DNA from: Cocos nucifera
Lineage: Eukaryota > Streptophyta > Magnoliopsida > Arecales > Arecaceae
Direction of reading: 5' to 3'
DNA length: 64,000 nucleotides
Assembly (NCBI GenBank): GCA_006176705.1
Contig: QRFJ01000305.1
Coordinates: 1 to 64,000, forward strand
The notes under the pieces were generated by a model. That model was not told where the DNA came from. It did not search any database and worked only from the letters and a program-made list of their open reading frames with translations. The position numbers and the translations under genes were made by a program. Of this stretch, positions 32,851-45,244 are shown one piece after another. Position 1 is the stretch's first letter, and each line of letters begins with the position of its first letter.

Positions 32851-34260
32851 AGAAGGAGGTAGGTTCTTCTGGAGATATGCTTGTTATTGAGTCTAACCTT
32901 ATCATTTCCTCTGCATCCAGTTGGATGCTTGACTCTTGTTCTAATGCTCATTTGTGCACTTTCATGCAGGGTCTTGAGGATAGCAAGAGATTGAGGGATG
33001 GTGAGATGATCCTACACATCAAAAATGGAGCAAGAGTTGCTGCTGTGGCCATAGGAACGTACCCTCTTCGACTACCATCTGGTTTAGACATAGTATTAAA
33101 AGATTGTTATCATGTGCCTGTAGCAAGCAGAAATTTGATTTCTATTTCATGCCTAGCACTAGAAGGCTATATAATTAGTTTTCTTAAGGACTATTGTAAC
33201 ATTCTTTATGAAAGAAATAAAATTGCAAGTAGTTTTCTTATTAATGATCTTTATCGGTTACATATTGATGTATCTATTTTTGATATCGAGCAAAATATGA
33301 ATGCCATGAAACGACCTAGGGATAGTCCAAATGATAGGTATTTATGGCACCTAAGACTAGGTCATATAGCAGAAGATAGGGTTAACAAATTCGAGAAAAC
33401 TAGACTATTGAGTCCATTGACTTTCAAGTCATATCCAATTTATGAATCTTATCTTCATGGCAAAATGACTATGCTCCCTTTTGTGGGACATGGGAAAAGG
33501 GCCACGGATCTTCTTGCCCTAATACATACTGATGTGTGCAGCCCATTTGATGTGCTAGCTAGAGACAATATTGTCTACTTCATAACCTTTATCAATGATT
33601 TATCTAGGTATGGGTATGTGTATCTTATGAGATACAAGTCTGAAGCTTTTGAAAAGTTCAAGAAATTCAAACATGAAGTAGAAAAGCAAACTGGAAAATT
33701 CATTAAGATTCTTCGATCAAATCGAGGAGGTGAATACCTTATTCGAAATTTTTTGTACTATCTCAAGAAAAATGGCATAGTCTCTCAATGGACTCCACCT
33801 AGAACACATCAACTCAACGGGGTTGCAAAATGGAGAAACAAATCCTATTAGATATGGTCCGATCCATGATGAGCTTCACAGATCTTTCTGATTTTTTTGG
33901 GGACACAATCTGTTAACTGCAATATACTTACTGAATAGGGTTCCTTCTAAAACCATTCCTACCACACCGTATGAGATATGGTAAGGTAAGAAACCAAGTT
34001 TGAGTTATCTCAGAATTTGGGGTTGTCCAGCTCATATCAAAAGATAATAAGCAGACAAGTTAGACTTTAGATTCTTTAGAGCTCGATTTATAGGATATCC
34101 TAAAGAGTCATTAGGATATTATTTCTACATTCTAGAAGATCAGAATATGATTGTGAGTTGACATATCATCTTTCTTGAAAAATAGTTTATTCAAGATAGC
34201 GGCATTGGAAAGTAGATCAAGCTTGAGGAGAAAGTCTCACAAGAGCAACAAGCTAAGGAC
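32840..34260 (+). pseudogene. Cop1-b protease and integrase
   Basis: Open over 364 codons (to 33851). Protease: SSWMLDSCSNAHLC, where the usual DSG/DTG active site now reads DSC (32931-32939). Integrase zinc domain: YLWHLRLGH kept, but the Cys pair is Tyr (YPIYESYLHGKM). Catalytic core: HTDVCSPF (first Asp kept), RSNRGGEYLI (second Asp changed to Asn, 33720-33722) and the third motif altered (QLNGVAKWRNK). After 33851 the frame shifts, and degraded C-terminal integrase (GDTIC, RVPSKTIPTTPYEIW, ARFIGYPKESLGYYF) continues with several stops. Confidence 0.85.
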
Positions 34261-35602
34261 CAAATGGAATCAAATCAGGTTAAGCCAATACAATCACTAC
34301 CTCTTCCACCTCATAGATCGAAAAGGATTTTCCATCCTCCTGAGAGGTACTTAGGTACTTTTTCAGAGGAAGTAGAGAAAATATTCCTCATAGATAATGG
34401 GGTTCATGGTGATGATCTCAAAATCTATAACGAGGCAATATCGGATATCGACTTCGAGAAATGGTTAGAGGTAATGAAGTCAGAAATTAACTCGATGCAC
34501 TCAAACCAAGTTTGGACCTTGATAGATCGATCAGAAGGTATAGTACCTATTAGATATAAATGGATCTACAAGAGAAAGATTGATGCATATGGGAATATGG
34601 AGACATTCAAAGCTAGATTAGTGGCAAAAAGATATAGTCAATGCGAAGGCATTGACTATCAGGATATCTTTTCATCAGTAGCTATGCTGAAATCCATTCA
34701 CACATTACTTGCTATTGCAGCCTATTTCAATTATGAAATATGGTAAATGGACATGAAAATGGCATTCTTAAATGGATACCTTGAGGAAGATATCTGTATG
34801 GAACAACTACTAGATTTCACATCCAATGATGCTGATCACAAAGTATGCAAGCTGCAAAGGTCCATATATGAACTTAAGCAAGCATCTCGAAGCTGGAATA
34901 CTCATTTCAATGATGTCATCAAATTGTTTGATTTCGTCAAGAATGATGAGGAACCATGTATCTTCAAAAAAGGTCAATGGGACCACTATTATCTTCCTCG
35001 TATTGTATGTGGATGATATGCTCCTTATTAGAAATGATATTCCCATATTGACCATAATTAAAATATGGTTATCCAAAGAATTCTCCATGAAAGATCTAGG
35101 AGAAGCATTCTTTATTCTAAAAATTAAGATCTATAGAGATAGACCAAATAGAAAGCTAGCACTTTCGCAGATGTACATAGAGGAAGTGCTAAAGAGGTTT
35201 AGCATGAAAAACTCTAAGAGGGATTTGGTACCCTTCGGACATGGCATTCATCTTTCCAAGAAGATGTGCCCTAGCACACCTGAGGAAATAGAATGCATGA
35301 GCAAGATCCCTTATACTTCAGCAATAGGGAGCCTCATGTATGCCATGTTATGTACACGACCTGATATAGCCCATGCTGTGAGTGTCACGAGCACATATCA
35401 GTCGAATCCAGGTGAAGAACAATGGACTTCTGTAAAATGTATCCTTAAGTACTTGAGAAGAACTAAGGATATGTTGTTGATTTTTGGTAATGGAGAACTC
35501 CAAGTCCAGGGGTATACAGACTTGGATTTTATGTCCGATGTAGATGATCAAAAGTTGACATCTGAAAGTCTATTTGTGTGCAATGGTGGAGCTATTAGCT
35601 AA
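34261..35602 (+). pseudogene. Cop1-b reverse transcriptase
   Basis: Starts with HRSKRIFHPPERYLG and EKWLEVMKSEINSMHSNQVW, then KWIYKRKIDAYGNMETFKAR and a stop at 34744-34746 just before MDMKMAFLNGYLEEDICMEQ. Between about 34960 and 34985 a frameshift moves the domain to the next frame, where LVLYVDDMLLIRND carries the intact YVDD box (35006-35017). It continues through FSMKDLGEAFFILKIKIYRD and SLMYAMLCTRPDIAHAVSVT to a stop at 35600-35602. The catalytic Asp pair is intact but the protein is broken in three places. Confidence 0.87.
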
Positions 35603-35983
35603 AAATGTTCCAAGCAGACAGTGATAGCAGATTCCACCATGGAAGCAGAATATATCACTGCATCAAAAGCTGCGAAGGAGGCATTCTACTACAAGAAGTT
35701 TATCGTAGAGATTGAAGTGATGCCATCAGATGCCATTCCTCTATATTGCAACAATAATGGTACCATAGCCCTTGCTAAAGAGCCGAGATCTCACCAGAAA
35801 TCCAAGCACATCGAGCGACGATACCACCTCATCTGTGATTACCTCAAGAAGGATTACGTCGAGGTCAAGAGAGTCGACTCTATAGACAATGCGGTAGACC
35901 TACTTACAAAGCCATTGGGCCAGCAAAAGATTGAAGCCCACCTTGAGAAGATGGGACTTAGATTTATAGCCAATTGGCTTTAG
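35603..35983 (+). pseudogene. Cop1-b RNase H
   Basis: Continues in the reverse transcriptase frame after one stop (a Trp codon changed to TAA). STMEAEYITASKAAKEAFYY holds the second acidic motif. CNNNGTIALAKEPRSHQKSK holds the third, with the expected Asp read as Asn. HIERRYHLICDYLKKDYVEV and the C-terminal EKMGLRFIANWL end the polyprotein at 35981-35983, 14 bases before the 3' LTR. The polypurine tract is poorly preserved (GTTAAATGAAAGTT). Confidence 0.87.
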
Positions 35984-35997
35984 GTTAAATGAAAGTT

Positions 35998-38284
35998 TGT
36001 TAGATATGTGTGCCCTAAAAGCCAGAATTGGCTGACACTTATTATACACTTCTAAGGGCAAAATTATAATTTTGACTATAAATAATAAAATGAGTTATTT
36101 TCTATCATATATGTGTATTTAGTGTCTGTGATACATTCCTTGAGTTAATGGTAATGATAATTCTTATTTTCAAGACTTGAAATTTAAGACATGAATTTTC
36201 ATTATTAACTCATAAAATGCTCCTGACCGTAGGATCATCATGAGGATGGTGATTGATCTGAAAGATTGGTGTACAATCACTTCTTTATAAGTAGATGAGT
36301 CTTGAGTCTACGGTGTAGAGACATTGGAGCAAGAGTACAGATATTCGTTAGAGAATGAGGGCACTGAGCGTGACCACCTCGAGTAGTCATAAGAAAGTCT
36401 ACCTTATCATCGATGACTGGCTCGATGCTGTAGTGGTGTGTCTGGTTCTTTGACCTAAGGTACATCAATAGTTCATCTTAAGGGTATTATAGTTTGACTA
36501 CACCATGACTCGGTCTCCTAGCCATTTGGAATACTGAGGTGTATGTTGGCTATTGCATGTTCATTATCGGAATTGGATCACACCAAGAGGAAATCTATCT
36601 ACCTCTGTAGATGAGGAGCAGCCATATGATGATCATGAAAATCAAGTCCATAAGCCCATGGCCATGGTAGAGTGAAATAATAGAAAGAGTTTCTATTAAG
36701 ATTTTCACATTGGACTTGAATCAAATGATTAAATCATATGATAGAAATTAGGGTTTGACGAGTTCACCTGAACCCTAATCTGATCGAGGCTTAAGATAGA
36801 AGAACTTAATCACACACGTAACTACACCAAGAGGTTCATTTTCAATTCTGATGGATTGCCAACATATACTGTCTGGTGTCACTGATGGATTTTGGGAGCA
36901 ATTAGAATGATTTGGATGATCGATCATTCTAGTTATCTAAATCAAAAAAATTCTGATCCATTGGAAGGTATTTCAGTGATGTCGATGATAGAGATCGTGA
37001 CATATCTCATTACCATATGAAACTGAACCTAACTAGATCATACAAATAAGAGTTTGGATCTAGATATCATCAATTGGACTAACCCAGTTCAATTGATTTG
37101 GATAAGATTCAATTAGGTTCAAGGAAATCGTGCTAGCATACGATTGAGCCTAATGTTCTCCTTTAATTATCAATTTAAGTTATCTCGAATGAGCTAAATG
37201 TGTTTGTGCTCACTCAGGTACCTTTACTTGGTCTGACTGAAGCTTGTCCAAGTTAGAAAGGGGTTATCTTAATTTATAAGATAAATTTGAGACAACACCT
37301 GTCATTTCTCATCATTTGCTAATTCTTGTCTTTTGATTTTGGTCAAACGTTGACCTTTGACACTTAGACATCTACCCAGATGTCATGCACCCATAGAAGA
37401 TTGATTTTGGACCAGTCAACCTACTAAAAAGTAGGTGGACTAGGGATGCATGCCTAGGGAGGCATGCGTCCATGGATAGAGGCGCCTAGAGTCCCATATA
37501 GATGGGACTCCGGTTACTTCGGGGTTTCTACCTAGGTGGTGCCAAAGATTAAACTTTGACTAGTCTTAGGTGCCATCTAAGGATGTTTTAGAGGGGCTCT
37601 TATCTGATTGGATCAGGTGATGTCATCCTATCAATCAGATTTAGATCTGATTGCATGAAGCAACGTGATTGGCCAAGATGATGTGGCACTGCATAGCACA
37701 GTAGGGTCTATATAAACCCTGTTTGCGCCTAGTTTCAGAGAGCTTAGATCTTTGCCCATGCAACAAGGCTGCCCCTCTCCCTCCTCCATGCCATCTTTAG
37801 GTCCCCTCTCTCCTCTCCACGCCCAAGGGGATTTGGGTTCCAATTTGGTGCGATCCAGGCAAGAGAAAGACGACGAGAAAGGAAGAAGGCAGCACTGCTG
37901 CAAGGGACGATACCTGATCTTCAAAAGAAATTTTAAAGATCCTCCAAATCAGATCCAGATATGATATTTGGAGAAGTGATAAAGAAGGAGAAGATCTTCA
38001 GATTCAATTCGAGTGAATATTGGTAGAGGCCAGGCACTTGCATGGCTAGATTCAGAACCTTAGGCAATCAGCAGGATCATCACAGGATAATCTGATTACA
38101 CAATAATAAGGAATAAAATTAAATCTAATTTAAGTTATTTTTATTTTATTTTATTAGATCTATCAAATTAGATCTAAAATATCTCAAATTTGATCTGGAT
38201 TCAAAAGAAAATTTTTTTGAAATATCTCTTTTGATCCAATTAGATCTGAACGAACCTGATCTGAGAAACTAAGTTTTTCCTTCC
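35998..38284 (+). repeat. 3' LTR of Cop1-b
   Basis: 2287 bp, starts TGTTAGATATG; the end is CTTCC instead of CTTCA. TATA at 37709-37718. The U5 motif is at 38013-38047. It includes the second copy of the small ORF. Confidence 0.93.
37758..37964 (+). CDS. Small conserved ORF, 3' LTR copy
   Basis: Homologous to 29621-29815 codon by codon (MQQGCPSPSSMPSLGPLSPL, then RQEKDDEKGRRQHCCKGR), slightly longer because the stop is lost. In a 3' LTR it would be transcribed only from that LTR's own promoter. Confidence 0.35.
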   Translation: MQQGCPSPSSMPSLGPLSPLHAQGDLGSNLVRSRQEKDDEKGRRQHCCKGRYLIFKRNFKDPPNQIQI

Positions 38285-38372
38285 CCATGCACATTGCCTC
38301 TCTAAGCCTGGATAGGCCAAACAAGAAGAAGAAGCAAGCTGTTGTTAGACAAGATAACTATATGATAACTAT
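38285..38372 (+). pseudogene. Element A gag, continuation after Cop1-b
   Basis: After the target duplication the frame continues HIASLSLDRPNKKKKQAVVR and QDNYMITI, the stretch that follows the zinc knuckle. It matches PFDLNRLNKRNQQVVAGQGY in element X. It is broken at 38372 by LTR E. Candidate duplication of E: ACTAT (38368-38372). Confidence 0.8.
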
Positions 38373-39793
38373 TGACGTTTAGGGATTTTAGCATGCAAAA
38401 TTTTTGCATCATATAAAAAGTGCAGTGGAGAGTATAAATTAAAACTTTAATCTAATGCACGCCCTAGATCTAATCTACCATCACCTAGAAAGGATCTAAT
38501 ATGTAGGTTAAACATGGATCAATTAATCTAAAAACTAATTTGAGTGATTAAAAACATACTTAGATGAAGAATCAAATGCAAGATGGATCTTGAAGTTTTT
38601 CATGTTTTGTTTGAAGCCATGCACCTGCCTAGCCTCTACAGGTATCCACACAGGATTGAATCAAGCTCGAATCCTTCGTAATCATTAAGATGCTAGCCTC
38701 TTTTAGGTCTGCTCTATTTGTATGGATCTAGGCATAGAAGAAATTAGCATGAACAGTTTTGTGCAGGACCTCGAAGAACAAGCTAGAAAAGAACCCCTTC
38801 TCTTCCTTTTCTTTTCTCTCTTTTTCCTATATTTTTTTCTCTCTTTTCTCTAATTTTCTCTTCCTTTAGGAATAGAATATTTGAAGGAATAAAGCCTTAG
38901 GCATCCATAATGTGGGGCACCATTTAAATAGGCACGTCTAAGAGGAGTCCTTCTCCTATTCTAATTTTCATACAAAAAGTAAATAAAATTTGGTAATTTA
39001 TTTCTTAATCTGATTTTCAATCAGATAAAGATAAAATAATACCATAAAAGAGGAAGAGAGAAAGTCCTAAGAGATTTGGGTGCCAACTATTGGTGCCCCT
39101 CTCTTCTCACATGCATAGAAAGAAGAGGGCACCGACCCTCTCAATTCTTGAACCAAAAGGAGGGAGAATCCCAGTCAACCTAGTTTCTCTTCTAAATTTA
39201 ATTAAGTTAGGTCCTGGTCAAGTTTGGATTTAATCTAAATCTGATTCAAAGCCAAATCAAGCCCAATTCGAGTCAAACTCAAAATCTAGTCAGACTAGGT
39301 TGCTAATCCAAGTCCTACTTGGATTGGGATAACTCATTCAACTCAAATTATGTCTAAACCAATTTAAATTAAATTAAATTAAATTAAATCAGGTTCTAAA
39401 TCCAAACTTTTATCATCAAAATTAATTGTAACATTTGTAATTAGGTACAAACTTGCTAACACTTAGCAAAACTTCTATAAGTAACTTTACCAATTGATCC
39501 AAATTATCAATCTAATTGATAATTGAATTTTAATCCAATCAATTTACTTGGTCAACCCCTTTGATGTGTGACCCATAGGTTCTATTTTGTTTATTAGTAA
39601 GACTTACAATGATCTCTATCAAAGTAACATTAAAAACCATTTTTGATGGATCGGAATAATTCCAACCTAACCCTAGAAGGATCGTTGATCTAAAACTGAT
39701 CCTATTTAGTTCTTACAATCTACTAGTGATGTCTAGCAGCATGTAGTGGCAAACCAATAGAAGTGAAAGATCAGAACCTCTAAGTGTAGTTAT
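38373..39793 (-). repeat. LTR E: minus-strand Cop1-related 3' LTR, truncated
   Basis: The inner end CCCTAAACGTCA (minus strand) is at 38373 with no primer site beyond it, so this is a 3' LTR. Shared with Cop1: the U5 motif (GTGGATACCTGTAGAGGCTA, 38631-38650), and at 39720-39790 a segment like the Cop1 AGCAGTATATGGTGGCAACC region. The first part of the LTR is cut off by LTR F at 39794. More diverged than Cop1 a-c; probably a sister family. No coding frame. Confidence 0.65.
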
Positions 39794-40645
39794 TGTTGAA
39801 AATTATGTCCTAAAGCTAATCATCAGTCTATTGATGATTGAGCTAATTTTGTAAAATTGAATATGAATTAATTATAAATAAAATATTATTTTGATTTTTT
39901 CATCATAAGTTGTGCATCTTCTTTTTATGAACTCCTATACTGTAATAAAATTCTTATGACTATTTAAAATCAATAAAGAAGAATTTATCATTTAGTCCTT
40001 AAATCTGTTTGCAATCAAATGATACGTTATTACGTAGGATGATAATGTTTATCGAGTGTAGATCGTTATGTGCCATATGGGTTAGCTATCCTCTTAATTA
40101 GAAAGTGTGGAGATACTGATATGGCATGTAGGTGAGATATAGGAGTACATCTATACTAAACATGATCAACTCTGGAGCATTCTATTATTAAGATTTACTC
40201 CAAAGGGATATGGATATAAGTATCCATCTGACCTAAAATCACCATAGTGACTTGCAAGCAACTCACTGTGCTATGGTACCAAACTATCTAAATTTTTAAC
40301 TTAGTGATGAAAGATTTTTAGGCACAGTCAAGTACTTATGAAGTCGGTGTGTGAGTCAAGATGTGATTGACCACTCTTGATTTTAAGAGATGTGTTGTAT
40401 TATATTTTACTTTAGCAAAGCCTTGTCCAGGATAACCCTTATGATGAGTCACAGGACAAATTGTGTTTAGATATATTATGGATATACTTTCTTAAGAGTT
40501 AATAGTTTAACTATGAGTCATTCTAAACATAGAGGTCAAAAGGGATGAATTATATAGTAACCATATTCGAGTAGGTTGTGAATGTTACATTGGAACTATT
40601 CGACCAATCTGAACATTGAGTACCATTGCTAAATGGACACATTAA
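39794..40645 (+). repeat. LTR F: Cop2 LTR, first 850 bp, inserted in LTR E
   Basis: Starts TGTTGAAAATTATGTCC after GTTAT (39789-39793). Aligns with the first 830 bp of the next LTR. Interrupted at ATTAA (40641-40645) by element X; the rest must lie beyond the right window edge. Confidence 0.75.
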
Positions 40646-42161
40646 TGTTGGAAAATGCATCCTAAAGCCAATGATCTAGGCTGTAGATGGTTGAGCTAAA
40701 TATAATTTATACTTAAATTTTAAATAAATAAAATTATTATTTTGGTATTTTTATCACTTTTATGCATCTTCCATAATGAATCTTTTGTGATGAAGTCCTT
40801 AGGACTATTTAGACTCGATAAAAGAAGATTTATCATTTAGTCTTTAAACTTAATCACGACCAATTGATACGTTGTTACCAAGGATGACAACGTAATCGAG
40901 TGTAGGTCGTTGCGTGCCATATTTGTTGGTTATCCTCTTAACTAAGGAGTATGGAGATACTAGTATGGCATGTAGGTGAAGTGTAGGAGTACATTTTATT
41001 GATCATGATCCAATTATGGAGTTCTCTACTGTCAAGAGTTGCTCACGAAGAATATGGGTATGAGTATCCCTTAGATCTGAGATCACCATAGTGACTTACA
41101 AGCAACTCGTTATACTTTGGTATCGGACTATCTGAATTTCTAATTCAGTGATGGAAGGCTACTGTGTGTAGTCAAGTACTTATAAAATTGGTGTGTGAGT
41201 CAAGATGAGATTGTCCCCTCCAAGTATTGGAGCAAGTGCATCACTATATTTCAATTTAGTAAAACCTCGGCTAGGGTGGTCCATATGATGGACACTGAAT
41301 TTTGAAATACAATATAGATGATTTTTCAAGATTGACAGTTAAACCCTAGGTCATCTTTTGAGCATTAAGGTCAAGAAAATAAATTATACGATAACCATAT
41401 GCCATAGGTTCGTCGATGTTGTATTGCGACCATTCAACCTATTCGAACATCGGGTACCATTGCTAGATGGTCACATTGATTGGTACAAAAAATTTATTTC
41501 TATGCTACCAGCTTAGAATTCAAACTTATGGGGTCACATACAATAGAAATTTCTAACTAATCTGATGGCTGATCGAGAGTCCCAATGGTCTAAAACTTTA
41601 TGGTCAAGAGTCCTACTGGACTGGGACTCTATGACTAGGAGTCCCACTGGACTGAGACTCTACCTTTATAGGAAACACCAGACTGAAACTCTGAGTCTTA
41701 CATATCTAGAACTCTATGATCAAGAGTCCCAGTAGTTTGAAACTTTGTGATTATGAGTTTCATTCATTTGGGACACTAGGCTTAAGAGTCCCACTAGTTT
41801 AGGACTCTTCAAGAGTTTCATATTGATGGAACTCTATTGCCCATACATCCACTAATTTGAAAATCTATCTTTATTAGAGGATTGATTAGCAATTTGATTG
41901 TTGATTAACTCAATTTGATTGAACAATGAGAATTCAATCAAATCTAATCAAATTAGATTCGATTAGATTTGACCTAATCAGGCCATGAGATGACCTAATC
42001 GCTATGGAAGATTTGACCTTGATTTGATCAGGAGTTGGACCAAATTAATTTCTAATTTGATTAGTAATTTATTAGATTGAATTAAGCCTAATTTAATTGG
42101 ATTTAACCTAGCCTAATTGGGTCTAAAATAATTAGTTTGGTTGAAACGAATTAGGAACAAT

Positions 42162-42337
42162 TGTTGAGAATATGCGCTCTTCCCACATGGATCGACGTGG
42201 TCGTCGGTGATTAGCCAAGCAATAAGGAAGTACTTCTCAGAGATTTAATACGAAAGCATGATCAAATAATTCAAGAAATAGAGAAGAAGAGAAGAAGAGA
42301 TTTTTGAAAGAAAAGAGCTTTTATTTAGTATATTTTA
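42162..42337 (-). repeat. 3' LTR remnant of Cop3-b
   Basis: Matches the last 176 bp of the Cop3 LTR (AAATATACTAAATAAAAGCTC on the minus strand; end TCTCAACA). Joined directly to reverse-transcriptase codons on its right. Confidence 0.8.
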
Positions 42338-44975
42338 GTTTTGCTTTGAATTTGAGTCCATCTTATTCTGAAGGTGCTTCTTTCTTCGTGAACATCTACT
42401 TTGAGCCAATAGATTGAGCACCCTCTAAAAGATCCATCAGCTGCCATGTCTGATTCTGCTTAAGTGATTCCATCTCATCCATCATGGCCTGTATCCATAA
42501 ATCATGATCCTCACTCTCCATGGCCTCTGCATAATTCTCTGGATCTCCATTAGCAGTGATGAGTGCATAGGAGATAACCTCATCAATGCCGTATCTGACC
42601 GATCTCCTAATAGTACATTAGGACTTGTGCAAAGCCACTCCTACTGGCATATCTCTACCTGATGTCTGTGGTTGTTCCTGCATATCTATCTAAACCGTCG
42701 GCACTCCATGCTGATTTTCAATCTGAGATAATACTTTTCTTTCCAGCTCCACCATAATAAGAACACTCCTGTAAGTTGATGTAACCTGCATGCCATCATT
42801 CTCTGATTGGCTAGTGCTTTTCACCTCTATTTTCCTAGTTTCATCTATCCTAGACTTCCTTAAGATGCTCTTCTCATCAAAGATAACATCCCTGCTGATC
42901 ATTGACATCTGTGCCTGAGAGTCCCATAGTAGGTACCCCTTGACTCATTGTGGATACCCTATGAATATCATCTTTTGAGATTTTGGATCCAATTTGCTCC
43001 TCTCGGTTGCCTCACATGTGCATAGGCTGTGCAATCGAAGACTTTTAGGTGGCCAAGATCCATCTTTTTTCCACTCCAAACCTCCTTTAAAATGCCTCCA
43101 TTCAGCTTATAATCAGGGGACCTATTCATAAGAAAATAAGAAAAAGTTAGAGCATCACCCAAAAAGAACTTTAGGAGTGATGTTTGTAGCCTCAAACTCC
43201 GTGCCTTCTCGATCAATGTCTGGTTCATCTTTTCTGCGATACCATTCTGCTGGAGAGTCATCTTCATCATGTAATGGCATTTGATGCCATTTTCCTCACA
43301 GTACCTCCTAAACTCCAGGCTAGTATACTCCCCTCCATTGTTCGACCTCAGACACTTCAACTATCTTTCTGACTCCTCTCTACTTTAGCTCTCCAGGCTC
43401 TGAATTGGATAAACACCTCTGATTTCTCTCTAATAAGATAAATCCACACCTTTCTTAAGAAATCATCAATGAAAGTGACAAAGTATTTTGCCCACCTCTA
43501 GTTGATATAGGAGCTGCTCCCCACACATCTGAGTGCACTAAATCCGGTAGTCCCTCGCTACGCTTGGTACTTCTGATAAACTTCACCCTATGCTATTTGC
43601 CAAACATGCATGGCTCATAAAGATCTGTGCCCTTCTTCTTTAGGACTGGGATCATACCACTTCTACTTAGTTCAGTGAGCCCATGGTCACTCATATGATC
43701 TATTCGATAGTGCCACAGTCGATATAAAATCTGGTCCTCCTGTGCTGCTACTAGCATCTCTGCACTATCATTCACCATTGAGCCTTCCATTCTATAAAGA
43801 TTGTTGCTCAGTCTTCTACCTCTCATCACCACCAAAGTTCTCTTGAAAATTTTCAGACATCCACTCCCAGCCTGGCTACTAAAAGCATAATCCTGCTCCT
43901 CCAAGTAGCCCAAAGAAATCAAATTCTTTTTCAACTCCGGTACATGCCTAATATTTGATAATGTATGAATGATCCCATCATACATCCTCACCTTGATAGA
44001 GTCAATTCCAGCTACTTTGCACGGATGATCATCTCTAAGGCTGACATTTCCACCATCGGTCTTGTAGTAGGTAGCAAACCACTCCCGATGAAAAGTGTAG
44101 TGGTGCGAGCATGCTGAATTTAATATCCATATAGTATCGCACTCTATGAATCCATTTGATATAACTACTAGGTCTTCTCCACTATTCACAAAAGCTGTAT
44201 CATCTTTCTTGCTGGTCTTTCCTTTATCTGATCTCAAAAGGAGACAATCTCTCCTCAGGTGTCCAAGCTGATGACATTTATAACATTTCAATGCCATTTT
44301 CCTCTGATCATGAGACTTTGACCTATTCTTAGATTTCCTTCTTGTCTTGTTCTTTGATCTTTCCTATCTTTCATTCACAGCTAAGATCTCAGACTTAGGA
44401 TCTTCCTTGCAAATCTTTTTTCTTTGCTCATTTAATTTGAGCACACCAACAACCTCTTCATAGTTGAGGATCTTCTTTCCATAAACTAAAGTTGTTATGA
44501 GACCATCATATGAATCTGAGAGAGAACATAATAGCAGCAATGCCCGATCCTCCTCATCGATCTTCACATCCAAACTCATCACCTCAGAACATGCCTGATT
44601 GAACTTTTGGATACGTGCAATAAGATCTCCACCTTTGGGCATCCTCAGACTATATAGTTATTTCTTCAATCATAGCTTGTTCATCATGTTCTTCCCCATG
44701 TATGTATTCTCTAGTCTCTCCTAGAGCCCCTTTGCTTTAGTCTCTATGCAAACCTTGGACAAAATCTGATCAGCCAAGCACATCCAGATTGTGTTAAAAG
44801 CAATTTTCTCCAACTCTTCTCAATCCTCAGCATTGATCTTTTTCGGTCTTTCTTTTGTCAAGACCTTGTAGATTCTCTGCTGAACCAATAAGTCCTTTAC
44901 TCTTTACTGCCATAGAGTAAAGTTTTCTTTACCGTCGAACTTCTCAAAATCCATCTTGAATCCACTTGATCCCAT
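42338..44975 (-). pseudogene. Cop3-b gag-pol (truncated)
   Basis: Minus strand. Gag starts MGSSGFKMDFEKFDGKENFT at 44975 and shows LADQILSKVCIETKAKGLWE and GLITTLVYGKKILNYEEVVG. The zinc knuckle CYKCHQLGHLRRDC is intact (44244-44285). Protease motif WILNSACSHHYTF has Asn for the catalytic Asp. Integrase: WHYRIDHMS, YEPCMFGK with one Cys lost, then KCLRSNNGGEYTSLEFRRYC (second Asp changed to Asn) and QQNGIAEKMNQTL. Linker with FIGYPQ and ISRDVIFDEKSIL. Reverse transcriptase begins AMESEDHDLWIQAMMDEMES and ends at about FKAKL, where the deletion joins the LTR. Tnt1/Tork-like by overall wording; lineage not certain. Confidence 0.82.
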
Positions 44976-45244
44976 GACTTCAAATAAGTCAAGAACAAAT
45001 CCCTAACATCCTTCATGATCTCACACACCAGCAAAATTATCCTTCAAAGAATATCTAACTAGCCCTAGATCCTCTTTCGAAAGTTTTGTATCACTGTTCC
45101 TCCATGTAAACAATCTCCACCTCAATCTAGAGACAACCATGAAGCAAACTATAAGTTTTAGGATAAAACTTGGTGCAACAGATCCTTGATGTAGTAAATC
45201 CTAGGTGTCTTTCTTCCTTCCACACAACACCACTCTGATACAAA

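Larger units (their letters stand above)
27861..38284 (+). mobile_element. Cop1 copy b: complete Ty1/copia element with both LTRs
   Basis: 5' LTR 27861-30147 and 3' LTR 35998-38284 are exactly equal in length (2287 bp). Between them lie a primer site, a 1.87-kb leader, gag, protease, integrase, reverse transcriptase and RNase H in copia order. Flanks TCATG (27856-27860) and CCATG (38285-38289) are a 5-bp target duplication with one change. Over the first 260 bases I count roughly 6% difference between the LTRs by eye, mostly transitions, so the insertion is old. Gag and pol have stops and frameshifts, so it needs help in trans. Confidence 0.93.

Noticed and set aside
44364..44642. Independent small gene on the minus strand
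   Set aside because: It is in frame with the rest of Cop3-b gag and separated from the following zinc-knuckle ORF only by stops.
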